Below are positions 12,951 to 28,060 of a stretch of DNA of 64,000 nt, piece after piece (the stretch's first letter is position 1; every line of letters starts with the position of its first letter). The DNA lies in the NCBI RefSeq assembly GCF_035594125.1, contig NC_087156.1, positions 21,814,497 through 21,878,496 of the forward strand, in the 5' to 3' direction. Source of the DNA: Scylla paramamosain. Lineage: Eukaryota; Arthropoda; Malacostraca; Decapoda; Portunidae. Below the pieces are notes generated by a model that worked only from the letters and a program-made list of their open reading frames with translations, was not told the DNA's origin and did not search any database. The translations under genes and the position numbers were made by a program.

Positions 12951-13812
12951 ATCTTAGTTCATAAGTCGTAGCTGTCAGAAGATGAAAGTATCGTAACAAG
13001 TCTTGGGATGGTTCGGTAAGAGGAGCGGTGTATGGTAACCGCAGTGACATTATGATTGGATTCTGTTTGTGTTTGGATTCTGTTTGTGTTTGGCGGAGAT
13101 GTTTGATGGTAGTGGTGCAATGTTGTGAGAGTGACTGGTGGTGACGGGACGTGTCGGGGGAAAAGAACTGGGATGGCTGGCTGTTTAACCTGAGTGGCGC
13201 CGCAAGACTCGGTGTTACGGCGCCAAGATGCCAGTTTGTCTTTCCCATGTGGTGACTTCCCCTGGTTTTGGTGATGTGAATGGTCACCTTGGTAATAGCA
13301 TGGTGATAGGTTACCCACTAAACACAAGTGATGTATTCTGTCATTAACCTGTGTGCACCTAAAGCTTAGTGGAATCCCGAAGGTTATTAAAAAGGTGCAT
13401 CTCTGTAGTAGCAATTTCACAAGCAGCCCCCTGCCTCCTATTTCATACTTTTGATTGCCCCAGTAATTAGTGTTTGTGCCGATGACAGGTATTATTACTG
13501 TGATTTTTACTTGAAGCCTTTCTTGTGATGATAGGAGATGATGGCGTCCGTGATACCGACCCTTGCACCGCGGACCCGTTAACTGGATAATGACTGCGTG
13601 TGTTTTAATGTGACGAGGAGTGAGGGATGGCGCGGTGGTGGTGATGACGCGGGGACATGCGAGGGGCGGGCTGGTGTGGTGGAGGCGGCTAATAGTGGTG
13701 GTGTGGCTGCGTCGTGGCGGGTGGCAGTAACTGCATGTTAGTGGCTGTTACGGTACTATTAGGCGTGATGGAGTACACTGTGTAGGATTAGTCAGACCTT
13801 CCCCCTACCCCA

Positions 13813-13914
<102 letters not shown>

Positions 13915-14810
13915 GCCCCTTGTCAACGTAGTGTAGTCTTCGTGACGTGTAGTCGAGGCACATGAAACATTAGTAAACACATGTCGGCATGCGAGAGGCC
14001 CTGCCGCTGGCTGCAGCTGGCGGGTGTCAGGCCCGTCTGTGGGAAGAATCTACAAAATTCTTCAGGAAAAATATCAGTGGGTGGGGGATCCTTTATTCCC
14101 AGGAGGACCTCGGCGTGTGCCCCCAGCCCCGGGCCTCACTGCGCCGCCATGCTGCAGAGCCAGGCGGCAGGAGACTTTATATTTTATTATTGGATGGTGA
14201 GAACGTATACATGTTATATGAAATATCAAAGAAACGTTGAACTAAACGTTGATGGTTGTGTAGAACGTTGAAGCAGGTGGTCACGTGGGCGCCCGTTGTC
14301 ATGGCAACTCTGTCAAGTTGTCAGATAGTTCCACACGGCTTCATTGTTGAATGCCGGGCGTCACCTGGTCTCTTTGTCAAACATTTATACGCTGCACCAG
14401 TTGTTGAGTGATGTATGCCATTGCTAGAAAAAAGCGCTTTTGCTGAAACCGTATTATTAATTTCTTGGCGTGAGGAGCGAAGGGAGCGGAGGGAGGCCAG
14501 CATGCTGTGGTCCCTGGCTGCAGGCTGTGGGCGCTGCTGCTCCTGGCGTGAGGGCAACAATGTTTCCTAAAAGTGGAGCCAATCTTCCATTTTACTGGCT
14601 GAAAAAAATAGATGGGGTTTCTTGTGATGAAGGTGGCGGTCATGTGGAGCTTGGGAGCACGTGTTGCGTCCTCCACGTGCTCGGGCGGCCTGCAGGGTGG
14701 CGGGCAGGGCACCACCACCACCACCCCTCCACCCCCTCTCACACGCACCTCTTTGCAGCCTTCACTCCCTTAGACATTATTGACTTTGAACGTAAAGAGC
14801 GTACATATCC

Positions 14811-14955
<145 letters not shown>

Positions 14956-15407
14956 GCAACATGGATCGTCAGCAAATTTACACTTCCCCTTCTCCCCAAA
15001 AAAACATCTGCACCCGTCTCATTTTTCCCGTTCCATCGTTGCATTATGAGCGTTGATGCATTATTGATATCCTCTAGTAGCAGCAGCAGCAGCAGTAGTA
15101 GGAGCAAAAACAGCTTTGTGACTGTCAGCAGTGACCACTTTGGGGGGCTGCTGCGGCGTGGAGGGCAGCGATGAGTGTGCAGCTGTCACCCAGGATCTGA
15201 CAGGTCAATAAATCAATAGACTCGATTACTTTAAACTCTGTCTGATATGAGGAGGCCAGGCGTCGTAACAGTGCAAGGGGAGGAGAGAGGAAGTAACGTG
15301 GGGCGGGCTTTGGTGGGGCTGGGGTTGTGTTCGTAGTATTTAGAAGAATAAAGGTAAGAAAGATATTTAATTGTTGTTCTTCGTGATTTCCATTTAGTGT
15401 GAGTTAC

Positions 15408-15408
<1 letters not shown>

Positions 15409-15500
<92 letters not shown>
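15409..15500. repeat. (TC)n microsatellite
   Basis: About 92 bp. Confidence 0.98.
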
Positions 15501-15501
<1 letters not shown>

Positions 15502-15725
15502 ACAGATAGGATGGACTGGCAGCCTCGTACTAGCTCTCCTCTGAAGCTTTAAAAAGAAAGAAAGAAATGCAAGAAAAAGAGCAAGAATCACACAGGCGGA
15601 AAGACTGAAAAAAAAGAGGGAAAAAAAAGGGTGCGTGGGGACGGGGTGACGTTTCCAGGCCTGTGGTGGTGGTGGTGGTGGTAAGGGGGGGGACGGGGAA
15701 TTGTTGCTCTGCGTGATGTCCTCGA

Positions 15726-15881
<156 letters not shown>

Positions 15882-15948
15882 TAAATAATGTACCTGTAAT
15901 GGGCTGGTGTATTTTTTGTAGTTTTATTATAATTATTTTTGTTTAGTG

Positions 15949-16049
<101 letters not shown>

Positions 16050-16270
16050 AAAGTAGTGAATTGGAAGTTACTGTTTCCTGTGATCACGTAAATAAGTAAA
16101 TAGATGAATAAGAACTTTTACTTTAAATATTTACAATAAGAACTTAGATTGAAAGATTCGCGAGTAAAAAAAAAAAAAAATTACATGAAAAGTAAAACCT
16201 GCATATTTTTCATAGTTTTAATTATTATCTACTCTATTTTTCCGTTATCCGTGTAGGTGTGTAAACATGT

Positions 16271-16338
16271 AAACTAACCTTTGTCTCTCTTTGTATTTCC
16301 AGGTAAGTAACAAAGTCAGCCTGGCGTCGATGGTGAGT
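16271..16338 (+). promoter_or_regulatory. Candidate recursive-splice (ratchet) site with 30-nt RS-exon
   Basis: In order: a branch-point-like aaactaacc (A at 16277), a pyrimidine tract, ttccag ending at 16302, gtaagt starting immediately at 16303, and a second donor gtgagt at 16333. The acceptor directly abuts a perfect donor, the defining layout of a recursive splice site. The downstream donor bounds a 30-nt RS-exon (16303-16332) that is open in phase 0 (VSNKVSLASM), the phase required before exon a. It lies on the gene's strand inside the proposed >34-kb intron. It could instead be an ordinary alternative microexon. Confidence 0.55.
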
Positions 16339-16564
16339 ATGAGCACTAGGGAAGCGGTGGGGGCGGTGGTTCTATACACACCTGCACTATGTGCGTGGTG
16401 GAAGGCAGCGGGAAGTAAGAGTAGTACTAGGGCGACGATGTAGTAAGTGTGGTGGTGGTGATGGTGGTGGTGTTGGTGGTGGTGGTGCTGCTGTATTAAG
16501 AGGAAGTGAAAACTAAGTTCCCATTTAAGAGTAATAGGTTTGGATGTTCGTAAATATTTCTGGA

Positions 16565-16680
<116 letters not shown>

Positions 16681-16690
16681 TAACAGAAAT

Positions 16691-16770
16691 TAGTGTTCAA
16701 TGATGGTGATGCTCCTTGCTATTAATATTTTAGTGTTCAATGATGGTGATGCTCCTTGCTATTAATATTA
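16691..16770 (+). repeat. 40-bp tandem duplication
   Basis: Bases 16691-16730 are repeated at 16731-16770, identical except for the final base. It sits 12 bp after the (AT)n tract. Confidence 0.95.
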
Positions 16771-17264
16771 AGTACATTAAATAAGAAAAAAAAATGATAG
16801 TGAGGGTGATGATGATTGGTGCTAGTTCCTGTAAGTAATTGAGCAATCATGCATGATGGAAGTTACTATAATGAATGATATAGCTGGAAGTCACTCAAAC
16901 GTGGATAGTGAAGTGATGGTAATAATATGAGGATTTAGTAATTGCAAGCGATGATGATAAATCGCTGTTCCAAAATGCAGATGTTAGAACAATACTAACA
17001 AGACGAAGTTGAGACAGACAAGAATTCTTCCTCTCCTGCTTAACGAGACAAGTTAAAAAGTGGAAGGAGAGAGTGAGAGATGAAAGAATTGAGGATAAAA
17101 ATGAGAAAAAAATGTAGCAATTGACCTTGTACATTGACTGAGCGAGTGGTGGATGTGTGTATTGATCACGCACACGGACTGTTTCATAACCACGTACAGC
17201 AGGAGAGTGAGCGGACGTACGTGACACACAGCAGAGGAGCGAGCGAACGTACGTGGGGCGCGCG

Positions 17265-17266
<2 letters not shown>

Positions 17267-17321
<55 letters not shown>
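17267..17321. repeat. (CA)n microsatellite
   Basis: 55 bp, preceded by a short duplicated gagcg(g/a)acgtacgtg motif. Confidence 0.97.
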
Positions 17322-17323
<2 letters not shown>

Positions 17324-17536
17324 AAACCGTACACTTACATTCATACACACTTGTTATAAAATTCAAGGACCTAAGAATGACGCGTATCAAGAATTTCTTC
17401 AAGATACAGAGAGGGAGGGAAAAAAGAACCAGGTCATGAGAAAAGAAGTGTGTTGTGGGTGTGTGGGTGGGTGGTGAAAGCTTTGGTGATAGCAGAGCGA
17501 GGGGCGGGAGTGTGGTGCCGGCGATGGCGATGGTAG

Positions 17537-17538
<2 letters not shown>

Positions 17539-17611
<73 letters not shown>
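17539..17611. repeat. (AG)n microsatellite
   Basis: About 72 bp. Confidence 0.98.
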
Positions 17612-17613
<2 letters not shown>

Positions 17614-18591
17614 GTGTCGGATTGAAAGGGGTAAACATGAGTATTTGGGAGGTTTAGTGTGTACGGATGGAAGGCACAGGAATGATGGATATGTAAGAAT
17701 ATTGAGCAGATTAAGTGACAGGACGCTGTGAAGTTATAGTTCGTGGCTCAAAGTGGTAACATACAGGGAGGCATGGATGACTGGATGATAGGAGGAGAGG
17801 GGGAAAAAAAGACGATAAAAGAAGATGGGGGCAAGAAAGACAGTAGGAGAAGGGGGAGAAAGAAGAGATCGGGAAAGAAGAAAGTAGAAGAGAGAGGGCG
17901 GAAAAGAAAACAGTAGAAGAATAGATGGAGAAAGAAGACCGTAGAAAAAGAGAGAGGGAAGGATGACAGAAGAAGAAAGGGGAAAAGAAAACGGTAGGAG
18001 AGGGAGAAAGCAGACCGTAAAAGGAGACTGAAAAAAAATATATACAAGAGGAGGAAAATATGTAAATTAAGTGTCATACGTATTTTTAGTGTTAGACAAA
18101 ATATTAACAAAAAAAAAAGATGGGTAAATATTCCAACATAATTAACCACGGCCACGTAAACTAAAGACCAAACCCAAGTAAGCCTTTCCAACGGGGCTCC
18201 AATGAGATGTGAAGTGTTTGGTGATGGTGGCGTAGTGGAATAGGATGTGATACGAGGGTTAGTGAACGGTGGTGAGAAGAAAGTGAGCCGAGAGACGTGG
18301 AGAGTAGGTTAAGATTAAGAAAAAGTGGGAGGAGGAGGAAATGAATAGGCGTGATCAGTGTGGGAGTGAGTGAGGAGGAAGGAGGAAGGAGAAGGGAAAG
18401 GGATGGAGGGCTGAGATACGTGTGGGGGGAGGGGTGAAGGTGTGTGATGATGTGGGGCAGTTAAGAAGAAAAAGAGTGATGAGGGCGTGGCTGGAGTTGT
18501 CACGCTGCACCTCCGGGTAGTGTGTCACGAGGTCAGGTCACGCTCTCACGCTCACGGTGCCGGGGAAGGGAAGAAGGGAGAGGCCAGAATT

Positions 18592-18701
<110 letters not shown>

Positions 18702-19454
18702 GTCGACTGATACAATAGGTGTGATTTCTGCTTTGCCTGTACAAATCACCACCACCACACTTACTACTACTACTACTACTACTACTATCATCATCACTGC
18801 ACATGCACAGGTGGCGTCTTGTGGCGTGATATTGTGAAGATGAAGGTAGCTGCAGGGTGATGGGTGGGAAGTAGGCGAGAGAGGACGTGGGAATGTAGTG
18901 GTGTAATGATTAGTTGTAGTATAAGTAATAGTATAGTGGTGGTAGTAGTAATAGTAGTAGTAATTGTTGTTAATTTTATAATAGCTGGCAGTACATAGAT
19001 CACATGTTTGTTATTAATTATGGCAAAATCATAACAGCAACAAACATTCCATCACCACCAACACAAACCATCACCATCCACCACCAACAACAACAACACT
19101 AACAACCAACAGCAACAGCAGCAGCACTAATAGTAGTAGTTTAACACGATGACGGAAGAGAAGGGAAGGGAAGGGAAGGGCAGACCACTGCGGCAGTGAA
19201 GCAGGTGTCCATAGCAGTGATGTGTGGTGCTGAAGGGGCGTCGGTGTGTGGGTGGGTGTGTGGGTGGGTGCAGGGTGGGTATTGCAGCAGGTGAACGCCC
19301 GCGGGGATGCATCTTGCGTTCCCACGTCTCCCTCACCCTACCTTCCCCCATCTCCCCCTCCTCTTAAGTCTATACCAACGTAGGTCTTCTCGACTTCTTC
19401 GTCTCTTCATCTTAACATCACCGTCATCTCCACTTGCTTCTGCTTCTGGTGTTA

Positions 19455-19646
<192 letters not shown>

Positions 19647-19715
19647 AATATTAAAATCGCGATACGGCTGTATTCAAGAATTATTCTCCATTGCCTCGAC
19701 TCCTCCTCCTCCTCT

Positions 19716-19829
<114 letters not shown>

Positions 19830-19948
19830 TCTTCATCTCTCCATTCTTTCCTCCACCATTGTCATAAACTTCTCCCTCCTTCACACCTCATGGGTTTCTC
19901 CTCCTCCAGTCCTTTTACTTTTTTTTCTGTTCCTTCATCTTTCCTCCA

Positions 19949-21640
<1,692 letters not shown>

Positions 21641-21721
<81 letters not shown>
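21641..21721. repeat. (TG)n microsatellite
   Basis: About 80 bp. Confidence 0.98.
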
Positions 21722-21723
<2 letters not shown>

Positions 21724-21781
21724 CAAGCGCTACTTGAAGTGTTTTCCTGCACGTGTAATATTAACCCGGCTAGCCTGACCG

Positions 21782-21783
<2 letters not shown>

Positions 21784-21867
<84 letters not shown>
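21784..21867. repeat. (GA)n microsatellite
   Basis: 84 bp. Confidence 0.98.
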
Positions 21868-21869
<2 letters not shown>

Positions 21870-23148
21870 CATGGTATATCTTGAAGCGAGGGCAGCATAA
21901 TTATTGTATTATTCCCCCATCTCCTTCATTTGTCTTTCGTTGCCACTTCCTCGTCTACCGACCCGCCACTTTATCTACGTGTGTTGTGTGCGCGCGCGGG
22001 AGTGTGTATCGCTGTGTATACATAGACGTGTAGATTAGTGTACGTATTTTGTGGCGGGGATGCCGACGCCAAGATAAAACCTCCACATACACGTCCCGCG
22101 CGCACCAACATTTACCGGGAATTAATCAAATAAGTTTGCCTTTAATGCTTGTCTACGGCTTAACGATACTGTCTGTAAGTCGGGAAAGACACTCAAAAAA
22201 TCGGATGGTACACAGCCTTCCATACTGTCTTTTTGAAATGGCTCTACGACGTTTAGTTAGAGCAGTATTAAAATGTTTTTGACTGTTCGCGAAGTTAAGC
22301 GTCGGCCAACCCGGCATCAGCCCCTTGTGCACGCAGAGTTGCCAAGTGTCGCAACCGCCGCAGATTTGGCATCGTTTCGCGCTGGCATTACTTTCTTAAC
22401 AATATTCAGACTCATCATCTACAACACAACTATACCTCGAGGACGCTGTCGCATCTCATACTAGCTGGGGAAAAATATGTTTGTGTATGTAGCGTCAAGA
22501 CATTGTTACTGGATCGATCACAAGACCCACGTAATGTTAAAACCGTAAGATTTCCGCTTTTGACTGGAAGTAATGTTCGCCAGCAGCGTTGTCAATGCGT
22601 GGCGGGCGGCGGGCGGCGTCTGGCACCATTGTAACATCCCACCACAACAGCATCCCGCCCCGGAACTTTTGAGTGTTAGCAGTTTTCATCCTTTTTTTCC
22701 AGCAGCAGCGGGAAAATAATATTAATATACTCAGTATGTTTGGGACTCGAAGGCACAGCACCAAATGGTCATTACCATCTTTTACGACAGTCTTGTCGCG
22801 TGGAGCAGACAAAACTGATCTAAATACACATATCACTTAAGAGCTGGAGTCCTGCGTCTCGTGCTTGTGTGATACGCTGATACATCGCGAAAATTTTGTA
22901 TATTACAAGCGTGGGGGAAGAGGGGGCGGAGCTGGGGGGAACTGAATCGTAAAATAGCACGGTCTACAGTCCCGGATCACGCCTTATTGCTCTGATAAAC
23001 TCCACATTATTTTATGGAAAAGGCTTGCACGGAGAGCCCCACTGATGCCTGCTTAGGGCGAGGCCATGAATATTTTCGTGAGTCTGGCGTAGGTGGTGAT
23101 GTGGTGAGGTGTTTGGTGGTGGTGGCAGTGACAGAACAGGTGTCTCTA

Positions 23149-23151
<3 letters not shown>
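21868..23151. other. Unique non-coding sequence
   Basis: Nearly 1.3 kb without long simple repeats, moderate GC with CpG dinucleotides (22050-22110, 22270-22340, 22590-22660). No splice-bounded frame or homology seen. Confidence 0.55.

Positions 23152-23232
<81 letters not shown>
23152..23232. repeat. (TC)n microsatellite
   Basis: 81 bp. Confidence 0.98.
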
Positions 23233-23238
<6 letters not shown>

Positions 23239-23278
23239 ACATGACCGAACTGTGTAACTTGTATTCACGTTACCTAGC

Positions 23279-23279
<1 letters not shown>

Positions 23280-23342
<63 letters not shown>
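23280..23342. repeat. (AC)n microsatellite
   Basis: 63 bp. Confidence 0.98.
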
Positions 23343-23345
<3 letters not shown>

Positions 23346-24055
23346 GTCGAAGAAGTAGGTTTGCCGATTAGGGTCGACTCTTGGTAGGGTTAGTGAAGGA
23401 GGAGGATGAGGAGGGTGATTTACGTGTATTTAGGGATGGAGTATGGACAGGTTAGGTATAGCGCAGAGGCCTCGTGCAGGTGTAGGTAGCTACGTGGATT
23501 TGGGTGTATGTATGGCAACGTTCCAAACCCCACCATCATCATCATCCCCTTCCTCCTCTTCCCTCCTCTTCCCTTTCTGTCTGTCTTTCACCTCCTCTCT
23601 ATCACGGATGCTCGCTTTACAAATCACCTCTTTAGTATAATGAAATCAATACTTCGACGCTTACTACTACAGTGACGGCTTGTAGTGTTAGCATTTGGTT
23701 ACATTATTAGCGAAGTTTGCCGTCATACTCGTCATTAGTTTAAGTTCGTCGTGCCGTACCGATAAAAACAAAATAGGTGAGTCTAGGCTGCCGTCCGTAT
23801 GTGAGGGAAGATGAGTCTGTGAGGAGTGAATGGGTCGCGTCGTCTTGTCTTCTGCACGCCTGACTGGCCTGGGTTCGGCTTCTCGTGGCGTCAGGGAGTG
23901 TATACAGTATAGTTGGTGGCGACAGTGGTGGTGGTGACGTGAGGGCGTGGGCGTGGAGGACAGGGTGTGATAGACAGCAGATCCACGCACTTCTTCCTAT
24001 CTTGTTCACTTTGAGGTTACCTTATCTATGCATGCAACCTTTACGTGAGGTCATC

Positions 24056-24058
<3 letters not shown>
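23343..24058. other. Unique non-coding sequence
   Basis: About 700 bp between two (AC)n tracts, with a short pyrimidine-rich section at 23530-23600. Nothing gene-like. Confidence 0.6.

Positions 24059-24147
<89 letters not shown>
24059..24147. repeat. (AC)n microsatellite
   Basis: 89 bp, the first of a cluster of three (others 24203-24257 and 24325-24411). Confidence 0.98.
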
Positions 24148-24148
<1 letters not shown>

Positions 24149-24198
24149 TTTCAGTTTGTTAACTGCCTAAATAATAAACCGTTTATTACTATTATTAT

Positions 24199-24258
<60 letters not shown>

Positions 24259-24273
24259 TATTACACACACACA

Positions 24274-24322
24274 CTTCTCAACCACGGTACTTACTACGAC
24301 TACTGCTGCTACTACCTTGTCT

Positions 24323-24324
<2 letters not shown>
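24274..24324 (+). repeat. Left arm of 51-bp perfect inverted repeat
   Basis: Exact reverse complement of 24744-24794. The inner side continues into (AC)n at 24325-24411, which is complementary to the (TG)n at 24703-24743, so the pairable arm is about 90 bp. Confidence 0.95.

Positions 24325-24411
<87 letters not shown>
24325..24411. repeat. (AC)n microsatellite
   Basis: About 87 bp, adjoining the left inverted-repeat arm. Confidence 0.97.
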
Positions 24412-24414
<3 letters not shown>

Positions 24415-24545
24415 CTTTTGAACTACAAGACCTTATGTTTGTAGAGAGAAAAATGCGTCTGAGTACTCGTATTATCGAACAAACACGATATACACACTGA
24501 TAAATAGAGGTTATGGAGTAATGCAGAAATCTTTGCATTATTGAT

Positions 24546-24547
<2 letters not shown>

Positions 24548-24596
<49 letters not shown>
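24548..24596. repeat. (TG)n microsatellite
   Basis: 49 bp, within the loop between the inverted-repeat arms. Confidence 0.97.
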
Positions 24597-24597
<1 letters not shown>

Positions 24598-24701
24598 TGG
24601 ACCAATAGCACGTTTCTTGTATCACTTTTAGAAGGTCACTTATCGTTCGTTATGTTCATTGTGTTGTATGGGTTGTTGTGGTCAATAAAATAATAATAAT
24701 A

Positions 24702-24702
<1 letters not shown>

Positions 24703-24745
<43 letters not shown>

Positions 24746-24794
24746 AGACAAGGTAGTAGCAGCAGTAGTCGTAGTAAGTACCGTGGTTGAGAAG
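24703..24794 (-). repeat. Right arm of inverted repeat with (TG)n
   Basis: (TG)n at 24703-24743, then 24744-24794, the exact reverse complement of 24274-24324. Confidence 0.95.
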
Positions 24795-25583
24795 TGTGTG
24801 GCATAGCTTGTTGACAAGTCTGCGTGGTGTGGCGTGGTTGGTGCGATGGGGCGTGTGACCAGGGCAAGAAGTGGAAGGAGGTGGCTAGAGGCGCGACCGA
24901 CCGACCGACCGACCACTTGAGAGGAAGGTTTACGGCATGGTCAGGTGTATTTCTTGGCCATATATAGGTGTGGCCTGAAGAATTATGATAGCCAGATATG
25001 TACAGGAGACGGTCGATTTTGATGTGGCATGAAGGTATTAGTTGTTACGCTACACATATCGACGCCAAAAGCTAACATGTTTGTCCACACGTAACTGAAA
25101 GGCCAGAGAGGAAAGAAACAGGTGTGGAGGAGTATACACAGGTGTTTGGTGAGCAAGAGGGAGTGAGAGGGAGGGAGTAAGGAGTGGGAACAAATGTCTA
25201 AGGGAAAGGAGTGGACAGATGTTTAAAGGAAGGGAGACAGATGGGAGAGATATCAACCCCTCCTCTTCCTCTTCCACTAATCAATAGGCTGTGAGAGGCT
25301 CCCTCCCTTCCTCCCTCTCTCTCTCTCTCTTGCCACCCTCTCTCCCTCCCTCACACACTCTCCCCCACCCTGACTCTTTCTTTCTCTTTTTCTGTCTTTC
25401 TCTCTCCCTCTCATTTGCTTTGTCATCTTCACAACTTTTTTTTCTATATTTTCTCTCCTTTGTTCTTTGTCTGAATATTGTAGAAGAGAAGAGGAGAGGA
25501 AGGAAAGGAAGGAGGAGGAGGATGAGGACGAGGACGAGGAGGAGGATGAGGAGGCAAGCAGGGGACGAAAATAAACCAAGGAT

Positions 25584-25586
<3 letters not shown>
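24795..25586. other. Non-coding sequence, purine/pyrimidine biased
   Basis: Contains (GACC)n at 24897-24914, unique sequence to 25250, a pyrimidine-rich stretch at 25255-25465 and a purine-rich stretch at 25480-25586. Confidence 0.55.
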
Positions 25587-25682
<96 letters not shown>

Positions 25683-25684
25683 CA

Positions 25685-25739
<55 letters not shown>
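25587..25739. repeat. Compound (GA)n ... (GT)n microsatellite
   Basis: (GA)n to 25680, six other bases, then (GT)n to 25739. Confidence 0.98.
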
Positions 25740-25740
<1 letters not shown>

Positions 25741-25850
25741 AAGACAGAGCAAGGAAAAACGCACATAGAAGAGAGGGCGGAGTATCGGGTTGGTGGGAGA
25801 GGAAATATTGATGTTGAGGACAAACAGGACAAGATAGGGTGGGTGGGTGC

Positions 25851-25851
<1 letters not shown>

Positions 25852-25914
<63 letters not shown>

Positions 25915-25934
25915 ACGAACGAACGAACGAACGA
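25852..25934. repeat. (GA)n followed by (CGAA)n
   Basis: (GA)n to about 25911, then about six CGAA tetranucleotides. Confidence 0.96.
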
Positions 25935-25969
25935 ACAAACAAAGAAGGATGGAAGGATGTGTGTGTGTC

Positions 25970-25971
<2 letters not shown>

Positions 25972-26038
<67 letters not shown>
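25972..26038. repeat. (GA)n microsatellite
   Basis: 67 bp. Confidence 0.98.
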
Positions 26039-26043
<5 letters not shown>

Positions 26044-26173
26044 AGAAAGCAAGCAAGCCGCCCATGGTCGGGTGCTCTAGAACAGTGGGCGGATTGTGTG
26101 TATGTGTGATGGGGAAGCAGTCAGCGAGTGGTGTACATGCAGTGACGGGGCGCCGATGGAACAGTGACGCGTC

Positions 26174-26211
<38 letters not shown>

Positions 26212-26249
26212 GTCGTGTGTGAGGAAGCTTGTGGTGATGTTACATGTTT

Positions 26250-26250
<1 letters not shown>

Positions 26251-26336
<86 letters not shown>
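26251..26336. repeat. (CT)n microsatellite
   Basis: 86 bp; complementary (GA)n starts 120 bp later. Confidence 0.98.
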
Positions 26337-26339
<3 letters not shown>

Positions 26340-26452
26340 GATTTTTGCTTTCTTTGTTTCGAGAGAATAATGAATTTGCACGATGGCATTACGGAAGGCT
26401 GTGTTCACCTGTCACGCGGAGGACAAAGAGGTGTTAATGAGAGCCAGACACG

Positions 26453-26456
<4 letters not shown>

Positions 26457-26532
<76 letters not shown>
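26457..26532. repeat. (GA)n microsatellite
   Basis: 76 bp. Confidence 0.98.
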
Positions 26533-26534
<2 letters not shown>

Positions 26535-26688
26535 CTTTGGCCTTTAGTATAGAAAACGCGCCGATAAAATATTTTATAGTAAATCTGCTGAACTCTTTTT
26601 ATTATTATTATTTTCATGTTTTTTTAGAACCTTCATCACTTCGTCTTTCTTCGTCTTGTTTTGTTCGCATTTCCCGAGTAAGACGGAT

Positions 26689-26692
<4 letters not shown>

Positions 26693-26759
<67 letters not shown>

Positions 26760-26773
26760 TCAGAGAGAGAGAC

Positions 26774-26825
<52 letters not shown>
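26693..26825. repeat. (GA)n with two cactca interruptions
   Basis: The interruption cactca occurs twice about 16 bp apart near 26757-26778, a local duplication inside the array. Confidence 0.97.
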
Positions 26826-26828
<3 letters not shown>

Positions 26829-26976
26829 AGAATCTGAGGAACGAACATTAGTCCCGCCAATTCCTCTCTTCCTCGGTTCAAATTTTCTTCCTCCTCCTCT
26901 TCCTGCACTGAATAGTTTGTTCTTCACCTATTGACGAACTGTGGAAAGGAGCGAGCGTGGCGTCGATGAATTATCC

Positions 26977-26977
<1 letters not shown>

Positions 26978-27065
<88 letters not shown>
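26978..27065. repeat. (CA)n microsatellite
   Basis: 88 bp. Confidence 0.98.
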
Positions 27066-27068
<3 letters not shown>

Positions 27069-28002
27069 TAGGTCGATACCAGTAAGTGGCCGAGTGAGGT
27101 AGGGGAGGCACGGGGCACTTTACACAAGGAAGAAATCACACTACGACGTTCATATGCAGTCCCCACTAAGTCGCACACCCGCCATCCCGTCAGCACCTAC
27201 GTCGCGTGGTTACAGACTTACACACACCCTACAAACCTGCTGTGCTGTACCCTATTGCAACAAGCCAGCTGACTCGCCCTGCCCATGCCACCAGCGGCAC
27301 TATGGCTGTATTCAGTAACCCTTTCTCTCTTACCACGACTATTTTCAAAGGCCACAGCGATGATAAGCTGGGTTCTCAAGTATGTTTCTCCCGTTAATAG
27401 TGTATAAATCTTGTTAATCTGTCACTATAACCGTAAAAAATAAATAAATAAATAAATAAAAACGCGTGTAACTTCAAGTAGAGCTTTTTGAATGTACCTA
27501 ATGTGCTGTACAAGTGTTTCAGATTTTTTTTCTTTCACTGATGATGCCGAATCTTTCTTAATCCTTAAAATCACGAAAGCCAACCTCGCAAACACCCATT
27601 GATTCCACCAGAACTTCTTAAAGTCGGAATGAAGAAATGTTTAAGAATACGATCCTAATGCTTTCTGTACAAGGCAGCACGACCTACCCACGATGCCCCG
27701 GCCCTCCTTAACTGTAGCCACGAAGAGCAGAGTTATTGTTTCGCGATGGACTGAGCAATGTGGGTCATTGGTGAAAGAAAACGCGTGATGGTGATAGGAA
27801 TAGAAAACGATGCCTGAGTTTTAAAGTTTTCTTTCCTCTCAACTGTACATGATATCCGCATCCATTGTAAGTGATTGTGTCTTGTTTTAATCTATGAGCG
27901 TAAAGAAGGAATAAAAAAGAGAGGTGCGGAAGAGTGAACAATAACGGGAAGACTTAGATATAATCATTACGGCGTGAGAAATTATGTACGGTGCGTTGTG
28001 TC

Positions 28003-28003
<1 letters not shown>

Positions 28004-28058
<55 letters not shown>
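28004..28058. repeat. (GA)n microsatellite
   Basis: 55 bp. Confidence 0.97.

Positions 28059-28060
<2 letters not shown>

Noticed and set aside
12931..13420. Minus-strand open frames of 118 and 153 codons
   Set aside because: Two overlapping frames open on the same strand, no recognisable homology, no splice-bounded structure.
24059..24411. Regularly spaced repeats that might suggest a CRISPR array
   Set aside because: They are dinucleotide microsatellites with irregular spacers in a eukaryotic intron.
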